A stretch of DNA of 64,000 nt from Polaribacter marinus. Lineage in GTDB: Bacteria; Bacteroidota; Bacteroidia; Flavobacteriales; Flavobacteriaceae. Below the pieces are notes generated by a model. The model had not been told where the DNA came from and did no database searches. It was given only the letters and a program-made list of their open reading frames with translations. The stretch is taken from positions 232,861 through 296,860 of the forward strand of contig NZ_JAKQYM010000004.1 of NCBI RefSeq assembly GCF_022662535.1. Direction: 5' to 3'. The translations under genes were made by a program, and so were the position numbers. Positions 1 through 7,965 of this stretch are shown piece by piece; position 1 is the stretch's first letter; each line of letters begins with the position of its first letter.

Positions 1-104
1 AAATCTAACTTTTTTAATTGACTTGTTTTTGTAAGTCCAATAGATTTAGCAATCACTTGTAAGTCGGCAAGAGTTTTTGCTTTTAGTTCTGAAATTTCGA
101 ACAT
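1..104 (-). CDS. rho: Transcription termination factor Rho, N-terminal fragment
   Basis: Only the first 34 codons lie inside the window; the gene runs off the left edge. The reverse strand starts with ATG at 104 and reads MFEISELKAKTLADLQVIAK followed by SIGLTKTSQLKKLD. This is the Rho N-terminal (SAP-like) segment typical of Flavobacteriia. Rho is the hexameric RNA helicase that ends untranslated transcripts. A TATATTTG -7 box lies on the minus strand at 229-222, which would give a leader of about 110 nt containing the palindrome at 173-196. The RNA-binding and ATPase domains cannot be assessed here. Confidence 0.85.
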   Translation of the reverse strand, partial: MFEISELKAKTLADLQVIAKSIGLTKTSQLKKLD

Positions 105-172
105 TTTTTATATGTTAAGTTTAAAGTGTAAATCTTTATTATTAAGATTTTTATAATTTTTTTGATTGATAT

Positions 173-196
173 TACTGTATATAGTACTATATAGTA
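173..196. promoter_or_regulatory. Nested palindrome in the rho/DUF4293 intergenic region
   Basis: A perfect 14-bp palindrome ATATAGTACTATAT (179-192) is flanked by TACT (173-176) and AGTA (193-196). It sits between the divergent genes rho and DUF4293, downstream of the predicted rho start site. It could be an operator or a leader hairpin; nothing in the sequence decides which. Confidence 0.35.
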
Positions 197-221
197 ATTT
201 TTTGTGCGGTTAATTATAAAA

Positions 222-229
222 CAAATATA
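222..229 (-). promoter_or_regulatory. -7 box of the rho promoter
   Basis: On the minus strand this is TATATTTG, an exact match to the Bacteroidetes -7 consensus TANNTTTG. No convincing -33 TTTG is seen 19 bp upstream. Transcription would start near 215. Confidence 0.4.
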
Positions 230-275
230 TGCTTTTTTTTTAAGTTTTAAGTTTTCTTTTTAAAAAAGAAAGATT

Positions 276-283
276 TACTTTTG
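276..283 (+). promoter_or_regulatory. -7 box of the DUF4293 gene
   Basis: TACTTTTG matches TANNTTTG and lies 18 bp before the ATG at 302, which supports that start codon. Confidence 0.5.
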
Positions 284-301
284 TATTTCTATTTTTAAAG
301 C

Positions 302-733
302 ATGATTCAAAGAATACAAACAATCTATTTATTATTAGCATCCGCAATTTCTGGTGGATTGATATTTGTATTTAATTTATGGAGTACTTTAAACAAAGAT
401 GTTTTTGCATTGGATCTAATTTCTAATAAAGAAATAACATTAAAAATCATTCCTGTTTCATTCTTTGCTTCTGCAATCATTTCATTTGTGGCTATTTTTT
501 TATATAACAATAGAAAGTTGCAATTTGTAATAGGAAGAATTATAATCTTGATTAACCTTTTTTTATTAGGGTTGTTGATTTATTTGTCTCTAACATTATC
601 TGGAGAAACCATTGTTTCGGAGAAAGGTATTGGGATGTTTATACCAATTTTAGCTATTTTGCTTGTTGTTTTGGCAAACAAAGCTATAAAGAAGGATGAA
701 GATCTTGTAAAATCTGTAGATAGATTACGATAA
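302..733 (+). CDS. DUF4293 family membrane protein
   Basis: A 143-residue integral membrane protein starting MIQRIQTIYLLLASAIS, the N-terminus typical of DUF4293, a Bacteroidetes family commonly found beside rho. Four hydrophobic segments are visible, at about residues 7-27, 47-67, 74-96 and 110-125, followed by a charged cytoplasmic tail. The function is unknown. It is transcribed divergently from rho, from the -7 box at 276, and is followed by an intrinsic terminator, so it is probably monocistronic. The length fits the family. Confidence 0.8.
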   Translation: MIQRIQTIYLLLASAISGGLIFVFNLWSTLNKDVFALDLISNKEITLKIIPVSFFASAIISFVAIFLYNNRKLQFVIGRIIILINLFLLGLLIYLSLTLSGETIVSEKGIGMFIPILAILLVVLANKAIKKDEDLVKSVDRLR

Positions 734-761
734 TTTTAATAACATAGTATATTTAGTGCGA

Positions 762-792
762 AAAAAAACCGAGAAAATTTCTCGGTTTTTTG
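762..792 (+). terminator. Intrinsic terminator after the DUF4293 gene
   Basis: Inverted repeat AAAACCGAGAAA / TTTCTCGGTTTT with a very short loop, followed by a T-run. Confidence 0.85.
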
Positions 793-887
793 TTTTTATA
801 ATATTATTGAATTATTTTACAAGAAACTTTTTTTTGTGATATATAATAAAGTTATCTTGTTGTTTATTAGTGATTTGTGTTCTTTGG

Positions 888-983
888 TTCACCATTTATA
901 GTGAAGCCTTTCACCAAAAATGGTGATGTGTAAATTTCACTAATAATGGGTATTGTATAATGTAAAGATGTAGTGTAAATTTG
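888..983 (+). promoter_or_regulatory. Operator plus promoter of the response regulator gene
   Basis: Three related blocks precede the promoter: TTCAC-N8-GTGAA (888-905), the near-perfect palindrome TCACCA-AAAA-TGGTGA (911-926) and a degenerate TTTCACTAATAATGGG (935-950). The promoter reads ATTG (952-955), 20 bp, then TAAATTTG (976-983), 11 bp before the ATG at 995. The same blocks, at the same total spacing, recur on the minus strand at 51904-51806. Conserved palindromes just upstream of a -33 element are the usual layout for activator sites; autoregulation by the encoded regulator is an inference. Confidence 0.7.
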
Positions 984-994
984 TAAAGTAAAAA

Positions 995-1660
995 ATGAAA
1001 AAAAAAATATACGTTCACGTAGCAGATGATCATAAAATCTTGATAGAAGGTATTATGGCTGTTATAAATACAGATAAAGAAATTGAAATTACTGGTTATT
1101 CATTAACGGGCCAAGAAGTTGTAGATTGGTTTCATGTAAAAGGAAATAAAGCAGATGTTTTAATCTTAGATATTACCATGCCTGTTTTAGATGGTTTTGA
1201 AGTTTTAAAACATTTTGCAAAAGAAAAAATTGACCAAAAAGTAATTGTACTTTCTAGTTATGATGATGTTAAAATAGTTCAAGAGGTTTTAAATCTAGGA
1301 TGTAAAGGATATATTTCTAAGAATAGTGCTGGCGAGCATATCATTAATGCTATAAAAGCAGTTGCAAATGGTGAACAATATTTCAGTAATGATATTCAGA
1401 GCAGTCTTTTAAAATCTATATCAGGACAAATTGTTCCAAAAGGTGATGTTCCTGATAAATTTTTATTAAATAGTTTAACAGAAAGAGAACTAGATGTTTT
1501 AAAGCTAATTACAAAAGAATATAGTTCTATTGAAATAGCAGATGCAATGAGTCTTAGTACAAATACTATAGATACATATAGAAAAAGTTTATTAAAAAAA
1601 TTAAAAGTAAAAAATGCTGTTGGTTTAGCAATGTATGCTGTAAAAAATAAAATAGTATAA
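995..1660 (+). CDS. NarL/FixJ-family response regulator
   Basis: A 221-residue two-component response regulator. The receiver domain (about residues 4-120) shows the acidic pair D11-D12, the phosphoacceptor D59 in LILDITMP, the conserved serine in VLSSY and K109. A LuxR-type helix-turn-helix fills about residues 155-215 (LTERELDVLKL, then EIADAMSLSTNTIDTYRKSL). It acts in the cytoplasm as a phosphorylation-controlled transcription factor. The partner is very likely the histidine kinase at 2480, in the same operon. Its promoter (888-983) carries conserved palindromes found again in front of a predicted small RNA near 51.8 kb, so that RNA is a candidate target. The leader is about 5 nt if the -7 box is correct. 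Confidence 0.92.
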   Translation: MKKKIYVHVADDHKILIEGIMAVINTDKEIEITGYSLTGQEVVDWFHVKGNKADVLILDITMPVLDGFEVLKHFAKEKIDQKVIVLSSYDDVKIVQEVLNLGCKGYISKNSAGEHIINAIKAVANGEQYFSNDIQSSLLKSISGQIVPKGDVPDKFLLNSLTERELDVLKLITKEYSSIEIADAMSLSTNTIDTYRKSLLKKLKVKNAVGLAMYAVKNKIV

Positions 1661-1796
1661 GTATCGTTCCCCCTAAAATGCCCCGCTTAAAAAAAAGGAA
1701 TCTCTAGTTATAATATTTGTTGTATAAATTTCTAAATCAACCCCTAATAAGTTATCCCCCAATTTTAACCTAAACAAATATTAAAACTTAATTATC
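1661..1796 (+). other. C-rich leader between response regulator and lipoprotein
   Basis: This 136-bp gap carries repeated C-rich motifs that stand out in AT-rich DNA: CCCCTAAAA (1670-1678), CCCC (1681-1684), CCCCTAA (1741-1747) and GTTATCCCCC (1751-1760). The motifs ATCCCC and CCCCTAA are also present in the terminator loop of the predicted small RNA at 51695-51730. No intrinsic terminator is seen, so read-through from the response regulator gene is possible. Confidence 0.4.
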
Positions 1797-2480
1797 ATGA
1801 AAAAACTTAACTTACTTTCATTAGCTGTTGTAGTTACACTTGTATTTACATCTTGTTCATCAAATGAAGGATTAGAATTAGCAAACCCTTCATCAGATTT
1901 ATTAAAATCATATACTCTTAAAAGAGATGCAACTGGAGCTTATTCTTTAGATTTTGATTTAAATGATAAAACAAAAACAGATTATGTTAAAGACGAAAAA
2001 ACAAATACTAATCAAATTTACTTATATACATCAGATAATCAAGAAACTCAAAAAGTAACACAAGATTTGTTTATTGACGGCGAATTACTTAAAGTTGGTT
2101 TTATAGATACAAAGTCAAATAAGTCTTCTAATGTTACAATTCTTGATACAAATAGCTCTTTTTCTAGAAATTCTGACGATGAAATGTTAGAAGAATATAG
2201 TATTACTAGCAATTTTGATGGAACTTTTAATTTAGATTTTAAGGTTGATCAAAATGTAACGGTAGACTTTATTTATAACCAAGAAGATAGTGCTTATGAA
2301 ATTCATTTAGAAGATGGTGCTAGTGATCTTAGAGATTTTTCTAGAGTACTAGAAAAAGAAGATGGTAAACCATTAAAATTTGATTTTGTAAATCATTTTT
2401 CAGCTAATTCAAGCTCTAGATCATCTTTATTAGAAACAATTCTTAAAAGACCAAGGGTTATAATAGATCAAATAGATTAA
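1797..2480 (+). CDS. Lipoprotein with two tandem related domains
   Basis: A 227-residue secreted protein. The signal peptide ends at a lipobox-like VFTSC (Cys at about residue 20), so it is probably a membrane-anchored lipoprotein. I recognise no family. The mature part is an internal duplication: about residues 37-113 (LLKSYTLKRD, YSLDFDLND, then an IDGELLKVGFID core) resembles about residues 131-203 (MLEEYSITSN, FNLDFKVD, then a GKPLKFDFVNHF core). The stop codon overlaps the ATG of the histidine kinase (TAATG), which implies translational coupling. Its place between regulator and kinase suggests a periplasmic accessory or sensor of this two-component system; that role is inferred. Confidence 0.75.
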   Translation: MKKLNLLSLAVVVTLVFTSCSSNEGLELANPSSDLLKSYTLKRDATGAYSLDFDLNDKTKTDYVKDEKTNTNQIYLYTSDNQETQKVTQDLFIDGELLKVGFIDTKSNKSSNVTILDTNSSFSRNSDDEMLEEYSITSNFDGTFNLDFKVDQNVTVDFIYNQEDSAYEIHLEDGASDLRDFSRVLEKEDGKPLKFDFVNHFSANSSSRSSLLETILKRPRVIIDQID

Positions 2481-4288
2481 TGAAATTTAAAATACTTTTC
2501 ATATCCACTAACTTATTATTTTGTTTTAATTTGTATAGTGCTATAAATAAGGAGGCTGTAAATAAAACAGCTTCTTTGTTTGTTATACAAGATTCTACAA
2601 TTTATAAAAAACTTTTTTTTCTAAAACAAAAGAGTGAACAAGATAGTATTTTAAAAACTCTAGAAATTGGCTTAAAATTAGCCGATGAATCTCTAATTGA
2701 AGGGAAAGTCGATGTTTCAATTGAAGCAAATTCAATAATAGCAGAAGCATATACCAAATCTGGAAATTATAAAAAAGCAATTTCTTATTATAGAAAAGTG
2801 CTTAAACTAATACAAGAATATGAGCTTGTTGATAATGCTTTAGAGAATAGTGGCATTGATTTGATAAAAAATAAAGTAACTCTTCAACTTGGAAGTACTT
2901 ATCAAAATTTAAGTTTAAAAGAAAAGTCAATTATATATAAAGATAGCTCCTTGTATTTTTACAATAAGATTATTTATAATAAATCAATTACAAATAATGT
3001 AGAGTTATTGCGTTTAAAAGCGAAAGCATATAGTAATTTATCTGGGATTTTTAGTGCAGATAAAAAGTATGAATTAGCAGAAAGTTATGCAAATAGCGCC
3101 ATAAAAATTCATAGAAAGCAAAACAATAAATTATCTGAAGCAGCAGCTATGAGTAATTTAGCCAACGTATATATTTACTTAGAAGATTATAAGAGGGCAA
3201 AAGAAATTTATAAAGAAGCTTTAAGTTTAATAGAGCATGATAAATCTAATTTAGCAACTAAATTTAAAGAAGCTTTGTATGAAAATATAGCTTACTCTAT
3301 GTATAAACTTAAAGATTACAAAGCCTATGAAGTACAAACAATATCTTATGATTTAAAAGATAGTTTAAGAGATAAAGAAGTTAGAGGAATGATTGAGAAG
3401 TTAGCTTTTCAGTATGATTATAACAAAGGAAAAGCATTAGGAAAAAAAGAAGAAGAAAATAAACGATTAAAAGATCAAAGAGCCTTTTGGATTTTTGGTA
3501 TTGGTAGTTTTATGGTAGTACTTTCTTTATTGTATTGGCTTAATATTTTTAAATTAAAACAAAAAAACCTAAAGTTAAAATTATCTCAATCTGAGTTAAT
3601 TCAAAATCAAAATATAGAAAAAATCAAATCAGATTCTCAAGTTAGAATTTTAAATGCTACTATAGATGGTAAAGAAACTGAAAGAAAACAAATTGCCGAA
3701 ACTTTACACGATAGTGTAAGTGCTTTATTGTCTTCCGCAAACTTACATTTACAAGCAACCAGAAAACAATTTAACGGAGAAACTCCTATAGAAATAGATA
3801 AAACGCAACAAATAATTACAGAGGCATCACAAAAAATTAGAGACTTATCTCACACTTTAGTTTCTTCCGTTTTATTAAAATTTGGGTTAAACTATGCTAT
3901 AAAAGATATGGCAGAAAAATATTCTAATTCTCAAATAAAAATAGAAACAGAAATTACAGATATTAGAAGGTATCATCAAAATTTTGAAATTAAAGTATAT
4001 AATATTATTCAAGAGTTTGTAAATAATATTTTAAAACATAGTAATGCAAAAAATGCTACAATTACGTTAAGCGAAGAAGAACACAAACTTTCTTTTGTTA
4101 TTGTAGATGATGGTGTTGGTTTCGATAAATCTAAAATAAGAAACAAAGATGGTTTAGGAATCAATCAAATTGAAGCAAGAATTCAAATGATGAAAGGTAA
4201 ACTCTCTATAAAATCATCTAAAAATAAAGGGACAAGGATAGAAGTAGAATTGCCAATTTTAGAAAAAGAACTATTTAACCACGCTTAG
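2480..4288 (+). CDS. TPR-containing sensor histidine kinase (HisKA_3 type)
   Basis: A 602-residue sensor kinase. After a signal peptide, the N-terminal half (about 50-300) is a periplasmic array of tetratricopeptide-like helices (AEAYTKSGNYKKAISYYRK, NLANVYIYLEDYKRAKEIYK). One membrane segment lies at about 335-358, followed by a short coiled coil. The dimerisation box has the HisKA_3 pattern ERKQIAETLHDS with H410 as the predicted phosphorylated residue, followed by an ATPase domain with an N-box (EFVNNILKHS) and G-boxes (DDGVGFD, GLGINQIEARIQMM). This class normally pairs with NarL/FixJ regulators, matching the gene at 995. It overlaps the upstream gene by 1 nt and overlaps the convergent phosphoesterase gene by 14 bp. 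Confidence 0.92.
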   Translation: MKFKILFISTNLLFCFNLYSAINKEAVNKTASLFVIQDSTIYKKLFFLKQKSEQDSILKTLEIGLKLADESLIEGKVDVSIEANSIIAEAYTKSGNYKKAISYYRKVLKLIQEYELVDNALENSGIDLIKNKVTLQLGSTYQNLSLKEKSIIYKDSSLYFYNKIIYNKSITNNVELLRLKAKAYSNLSGIFSADKKYELAESYANSAIKIHRKQNNKLSEAAAMSNLANVYIYLEDYKRAKEIYKEALSLIEHDKSNLATKFKEALYENIAYSMYKLKDYKAYEVQTISYDLKDSLRDKEVRGMIEKLAFQYDYNKGKALGKKEEENKRLKDQRAFWIFGIGSFMVVLSLLYWLNIFKLKQKNLKLKLSQSELIQNQNIEKIKSDSQVRILNATIDGKETERKQIAETLHDSVSALLSSANLHLQATRKQFNGETPIEIDKTQQIITEASQKIRDLSHTLVSSVLLKFGLNYAIKDMAEKYSNSQIKIETEITDIRRYHQNFEIKVYNIIQEFVNNILKHSNAKNATITLSEEEHKLSFVIVDDGVGFDKSKIRNKDGLGINQIEARIQMMKGKLSIKSSKNKGTRIEVELPILEKELFNHA

Positions 4289-4772
4289 CTAATTCAATAA
4301 TTTCTAAATCTTTAATTTCTCCGTTATCTAAAGTAAAACGAAGCATTGTTCTTATTTTATGAAAACCATAATTACCAGCAGCACCAGGATTTAGGTGAAG
4401 TAAATTCAGCTTTTTGTCAAATTGAACTTTTAAGATATGTGAATGTCCCGAAATAAAGATCTTGGGAGGATTTTTAATAAGTTCTTCTCTAATTCTTAAA
4501 TTATACTTATTAGGATATCCACCTATATGAGTCATCCAAACAGAAACATTTTCTACCAAAAATTTTGCATCTAAAGGAAATTCCAATCTTGCATCTGCAT
4601 TATCAATATTTCCAAAAACAGCTCGTAAAGGCTTTAGTTTTTTTATTGTATCGGTCACTTTTAAATCACCAATATCACCAACATGCCAAACCTCATCTGC
4701 TTGTTTTACAAACTTTAAAATTTGATTATCAATAAAACTATGCGTGTCAGAAAGTAGTAAGATTTTTTTCAT
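4275..4772 (-). CDS. YfcE/MJ0936-family metallophosphoesterase
   Basis: A 165-residue calcineurin-like phosphodiesterase. Metal ligands are visible in family order: D9 and H11 (SDTH), D33 (HVGD), N55 (FGNID), H82 (MTHIGG) and H110/H112 (SGHSH). Enzymes of this group hydrolyse phosphodiesters such as bis-pNPP with Mn; the natural substrate is unknown. The whole protein is one catalytic domain of the usual size. On the minus strand a TACTTTTG box at 4819-4812 fits a promoter about 35 nt upstream of the ATG. Its 3' end overlaps the histidine kinase gene. Confidence 0.88.
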   Translation of the reverse strand: MKKILLLSDTHSFIDNQILKFVKQADEVWHVGDIGDLKVTDTIKKLKPLRAVFGNIDNADARLEFPLDAKFLVENVSVWMTHIGGYPNKYNLRIREELIKNPPKIFISGHSHILKVQFDKKLNLLHLNPGAAGNYGFHKIRTMLRFTLDNGEIKDLEIIELAKRG

Positions 4773-4870
4773 TAAAAAAAAGTAAGAAAAGCTTAATGCC
4801 TCTTAGAAGCTCAAAAGTACAAATAACAAAATAAATTCCGTAATTTTGAAGTCTTCAAAAACAATATTTC

Positions 4871-5596
4871 TTGAGATATTTTATAGAACTTTCTTATAAC
4901 GGAAAAAATTATCATGGTTGGCAAATTCAACCAGATGTAGTTTCTGTGCAACAAAAATTAAACAATGCGCTTTCTACGATCTTTCAACAACAAATAGCAG
5001 TTGTAGGAGCTGGAAGAACAGATACAGGTGTTCATGCCTCACAAATGTTTGCACATTTTGATATTGATATAGAACTAAAAGGAGATGTTGTTTTTAAACT
5101 CAATTCTATTTTGCCAAATGATATTGCAGTCTATAAAGTATTTTTGGTTGATGATGAAAAGCATGTAAGGTTTGATGCAATTTCTAGAAGTTATGAATAC
5201 AGAATTTGGTTAGGTAGAAACCCTTTTTTATTAGATTTTTCTTGGCAAATTCATTCTCAAAATTTAGATGTAAGTTTGATGAATGAAGCTGCAAAATTAC
5301 TTTTAGAATATGAAGATTTTCAAACATTTTCTAAAGTAAAAACAGACGTTTATACTTTTAATTGTAATGTTACTGAAGCTTTTTGGAAACAAGAAAAAGA
5401 ACAACTTACTTTTTATATTTCTGCCAACAGATTTTTAAGAAATATGGTAAGAGCTATTGTTGGTACTTTAGTAGACGTGGGATTAGGTAAAATTTCAGTT
5501 GAAGATTTTAGGGCAATTATAGAAAGTAAAAGTAGAAGTAATGCAGGATTGTCGGTTCCTGCAAAAGGATTATTTTTAACCAACATTAAATATTAA
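4871..5596 (+). CDS. truA: tRNA pseudouridine(38-40) synthase TruA
   Basis: A 241-residue enzyme that isomerises uridines 38-40 in the tRNA anticodon stem-loop. The catalytic aspartate is D51 in GAGRTDTGVHA, and the N-terminus (RYFIELSYNGKNYHGWQ) is conserved from the second residue. The start is TTG at 4871; no ATG fits the conserved N-terminus. A TAATTTTG -7 box at 4841-4848 supports this start. The next gene begins 3 bp after the stop, so the two are probably one operon. Confidence 0.93.
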   Translation: MRYFIELSYNGKNYHGWQIQPDVVSVQQKLNNALSTIFQQQIAVVGAGRTDTGVHASQMFAHFDIDIELKGDVVFKLNSILPNDIAVYKVFLVDDEKHVRFDAISRSYEYRIWLGRNPFLLDFSWQIHSQNLDVSLMNEAAKLLLEYEDFQTFSKVKTDVYTFNCNVTEAFWKQEKEQLTFYISANRFLRNMVRAIVGTLVDVGLGKISVEDFRAIIESKSRSNAGLSVPAKGLFLTNIKY

Positions 5597-5599
5597 ATT

Positions 5600-7366
5600 T
5601 TGGCAGATAAAACAGGTAAAGCTTTCGATTTACAAATTTTTTTAAGACTTATGGGTTTTGCAAAACGCTATAAATTAAATTTTTTTATAGCCGCTGCTTC
5701 TACAATTTTATTAGCAATTGTTTCTTTAATAAATCCATATTTAATAAAAGTAACCATAGATAAATATATTACCGAAAAAGATACAGAAGGACTTGTGCAT
5801 AATATAATGTTAATGTCTGGAGTTATTTTGTTAGAAGTACTTTTGCGTTTTACATTTATTTATTTTGCAAATTGGGTTGGGCAACATATTATAAGAGATA
5901 TCAGAGCAAAAATATTTAGACATATTTTACAATTTAAAATGTCTTATTTCGATACAAATTCTGTTGGTAAATTAGTAACAAGAGTTGTGTCTGATATAGA
6001 AACAATTGCAGCTTTTTTTAGTAGTGGCGTATTTACAATTGTAAGTGATGTTTTACAAATGTTTGCTGTTGCTGCGTTAATGTTTTATTTTAATTGGAAA
6101 CTAGCCTTAATTGCTTTGGCAGTATTGCCAATACTTATTTATGCTACCAAAATTTTTCAAAAAGCTATAAAAGCAACATTTCAAGAAGTTAGAAATCAAG
6201 TTGCCAATTTAAACGGATTTGTACAAGAAAGAGTTACAGGAATGAAAATTGTACAACTTTTTAATAGAGAAAAAATAGAGTATAAAAATTTTATGGAAAT
6301 TAATAATAAGCACAAAAAAGCTTATGTAAAAACCATTTGGTATTTTTCTATATTCTTTCCAATTGCAGAAATTTTATCTTCTATAGGTATTGGTTTAATT
6401 GTTTGGTTTGGAAGCAAACAAATCATTACAGGTGAAGTTCCGGGGCCTGGAACTGTAATTGCATTTGTTCAAATGGCACAAATGTTATTTAGACCTTTAC
6501 GTCAAATTGCAGATAAGTTTAATCAACTTCAAATGGGAATTGTTTCTGGAGAACGTGTTTTTAAAGTAATAGATACAGAAAGTTCAATTGCTAAAAATGG
6601 TAATATAAAAGCAAATAAATTAAAAGGAAACATTAAGTTTAAAGATGTTAGATTTAGTTATATAAAAGACGAAGAGGTTTTAAAAGGAATTTCTTTTGAT
6701 GTTAAAAGCGGGCAAACGGTTGCTATTGTTGGGGCAACAGGGGCAGGAAAATCTACGATTATTAATCTAATAAATCGTTTTTATGAAATTGATAGTGGAA
6801 CTATTTCTATTGATGGTATTTCTGTTGAAGATTATACGATAGAGAGTTTAAGAGATCAAGTGGCCATTGTATTGCAAGATGTGTTTTTGTTTTCAGATTC
6901 GATTTTAAATAACATCACATTAAAAAATGATCAAATTGGTTTAGAAGAGGTTCAAAATGCAGCAAAACAAATAGGAATTCACGATTTTATTATGACGCTT
7001 CCAGAAGGGTATAATTATAATGTAAAAGAAAGAGGAGCCATGTTGTCATCGGGTCAAAGACAATTAATTGCCTTTTTACGAGCTTATGTTAGTAAACCTA
7101 GTATTTTAATTTTAGACGAAGCTACATCCTCTGTAGATGCCAATGCAGAACAAATGATTCAATATGCAACAGAAACAATTACAAAAGGAAGAACTTCAAT
7201 TGTAATTGCACATAGATTGGCAACAATAAAACAAGCAGATAAAATTATTGTAATGGATAAAGGCTTCATTGTAGAAGAAGGCTCTCATCAAGAACTATTA
7301 GAAAAGGAAAATGGTTATTATAAAAACTTGTATGACAAACAGTTTAGTTTAGATCAAGTTTCTTAA
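5600..7366 (+). CDS. ABC transporter, fused permease/ATPase (MsbA/MdlB type)
   Basis: A 588-residue ABC exporter half-transporter. The N-terminal half has six membrane helices (about 20-310), and the C-terminal nucleotide-binding domain has Walker A GATGAGKST (about 378-386), signature LSSGQ (482-486), Walker B ILILDEATS (D506, catalytic E507) and an H-loop (IVIAHRLAT). It works as a dimer in the inner membrane to export lipids or hydrophobic compounds; the substrate cannot be told. The reading begins at TTG 5600, directly after truA. An internal ATG at 5651 would remove 17 residues, and the upstream TTG fits the length of relatives better. Confidence 0.88.
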   Translation: MADKTGKAFDLQIFLRLMGFAKRYKLNFFIAAASTILLAIVSLINPYLIKVTIDKYITEKDTEGLVHNIMLMSGVILLEVLLRFTFIYFANWVGQHIIRDIRAKIFRHILQFKMSYFDTNSVGKLVTRVVSDIETIAAFFSSGVFTIVSDVLQMFAVAALMFYFNWKLALIALAVLPILIYATKIFQKAIKATFQEVRNQVANLNGFVQERVTGMKIVQLFNREKIEYKNFMEINNKHKKAYVKTIWYFSIFFPIAEILSSIGIGLIVWFGSKQIITGEVPGPGTVIAFVQMAQMLFRPLRQIADKFNQLQMGIVSGERVFKVIDTESSIAKNGNIKANKLKGNIKFKDVRFSYIKDEEVLKGISFDVKSGQTVAIVGATGAGKSTIINLINRFYEIDSGTISIDGISVEDYTIESLRDQVAIVLQDVFLFSDSILNNITLKNDQIGLEEVQNAAKQIGIHDFIMTLPEGYNYNVKERGAMLSSGQRQLIAFLRAYVSKPSILILDEATSSVDANAEQMIQYATETITKGRTSIVIAHRLATIKQADKIIVMDKGFIVEEGSHQELLEKENGYYKNLYDKQFSLDQVS

Positions 7367-7436
7367 AATTGTTGTATTTAATACTGATACCTATTTATAT
7401 TCTCTTAACTTTGTAATTCAATCTAAAACAAAAAAA

Positions 7437-7871
7437 ATGAAAAAAATTGTATTATCAGTATTTGTAGTTGCTGCATTATTAATTACTTCTTGTAAAGGAG
7501 AAAAAAAAGATGCTAAAGAAGTAGTTGAAGGAGCTAAAACAGAAATTAAAAAAGAAGCAGAAAAAGTTGAAACAAAATTGGTAGAAACAAAAAAAGAAGT
7601 TTCTGACAAAATAGAATCGGCTTTAGAGGGGGTTTCTATTCCAAAATTTGAAAATATAGAAGTAACAAAGCATTTAGAATCTTACGCAACTTATGCTAAA
7701 GAATATATTGCAGCAAAAGGAGATGTGTTAAAAAACGCAAAACTTGCTAAAGAAGGTGTAGAATTAGCTAAAAAAGGTAAAGAAATATTAGCTTCTTTAG
7801 ATGATGAAAGCGCTAAGAAATTTAAAAGTGTTATGAATGCTATTCAATCTAAAATGGCTCCTGCAAATTAA
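7437..7871 (+). CDS. Small Lys/Glu-rich helical lipoprotein
   Basis: A 144-residue protein with a signal peptide ending in the lipobox LITSC (Cys at about residue 19). The rest is highly charged and almost all predicted helix, with heptad-like runs of KEVVEGAKTEIKKEAEKVE between about 25 and 60 and a calmer helical C-terminus. It resembles YtxH-like or apolipophorin-like helical proteins, but I assign no function. A TAACTTTG -7 box at 7406-7413 precedes the ATG, and a strong terminator follows, so it is monocistronic. Confidence 0.75.
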   Translation: MKKIVLSVFVVAALLITSCKGEKKDAKEVVEGAKTEIKKEAEKVETKLVETKKEVSDKIESALEGVSIPKFENIEVTKHLESYATYAKEYIAAKGDVLKNAKLAKEGVELAKKGKEILASLDDESAKKFKSVMNAIQSKMAPAN

Positions 7872-7890
7872 TTGCGGTTATTTTAAATAT

Positions 7891-7925
7891 AAAAAAAAGG
7901 TTCTCAATTTTGAGAACCTTTTTTT
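7891..7925. terminator. Bidirectional terminator between lipoprotein and cdaA
   Basis: Arms AAAAGGTTCTCAA / TTGAGAACCTTTT with A- and T-runs on both sides. It serves the plus-strand lipoprotein gene and the minus-strand cdaA. Confidence 0.85.
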
Positions 7926-7965
7926 TATATTATTATTTCTGTTGAATGCTGTAGGAATATTTTTT

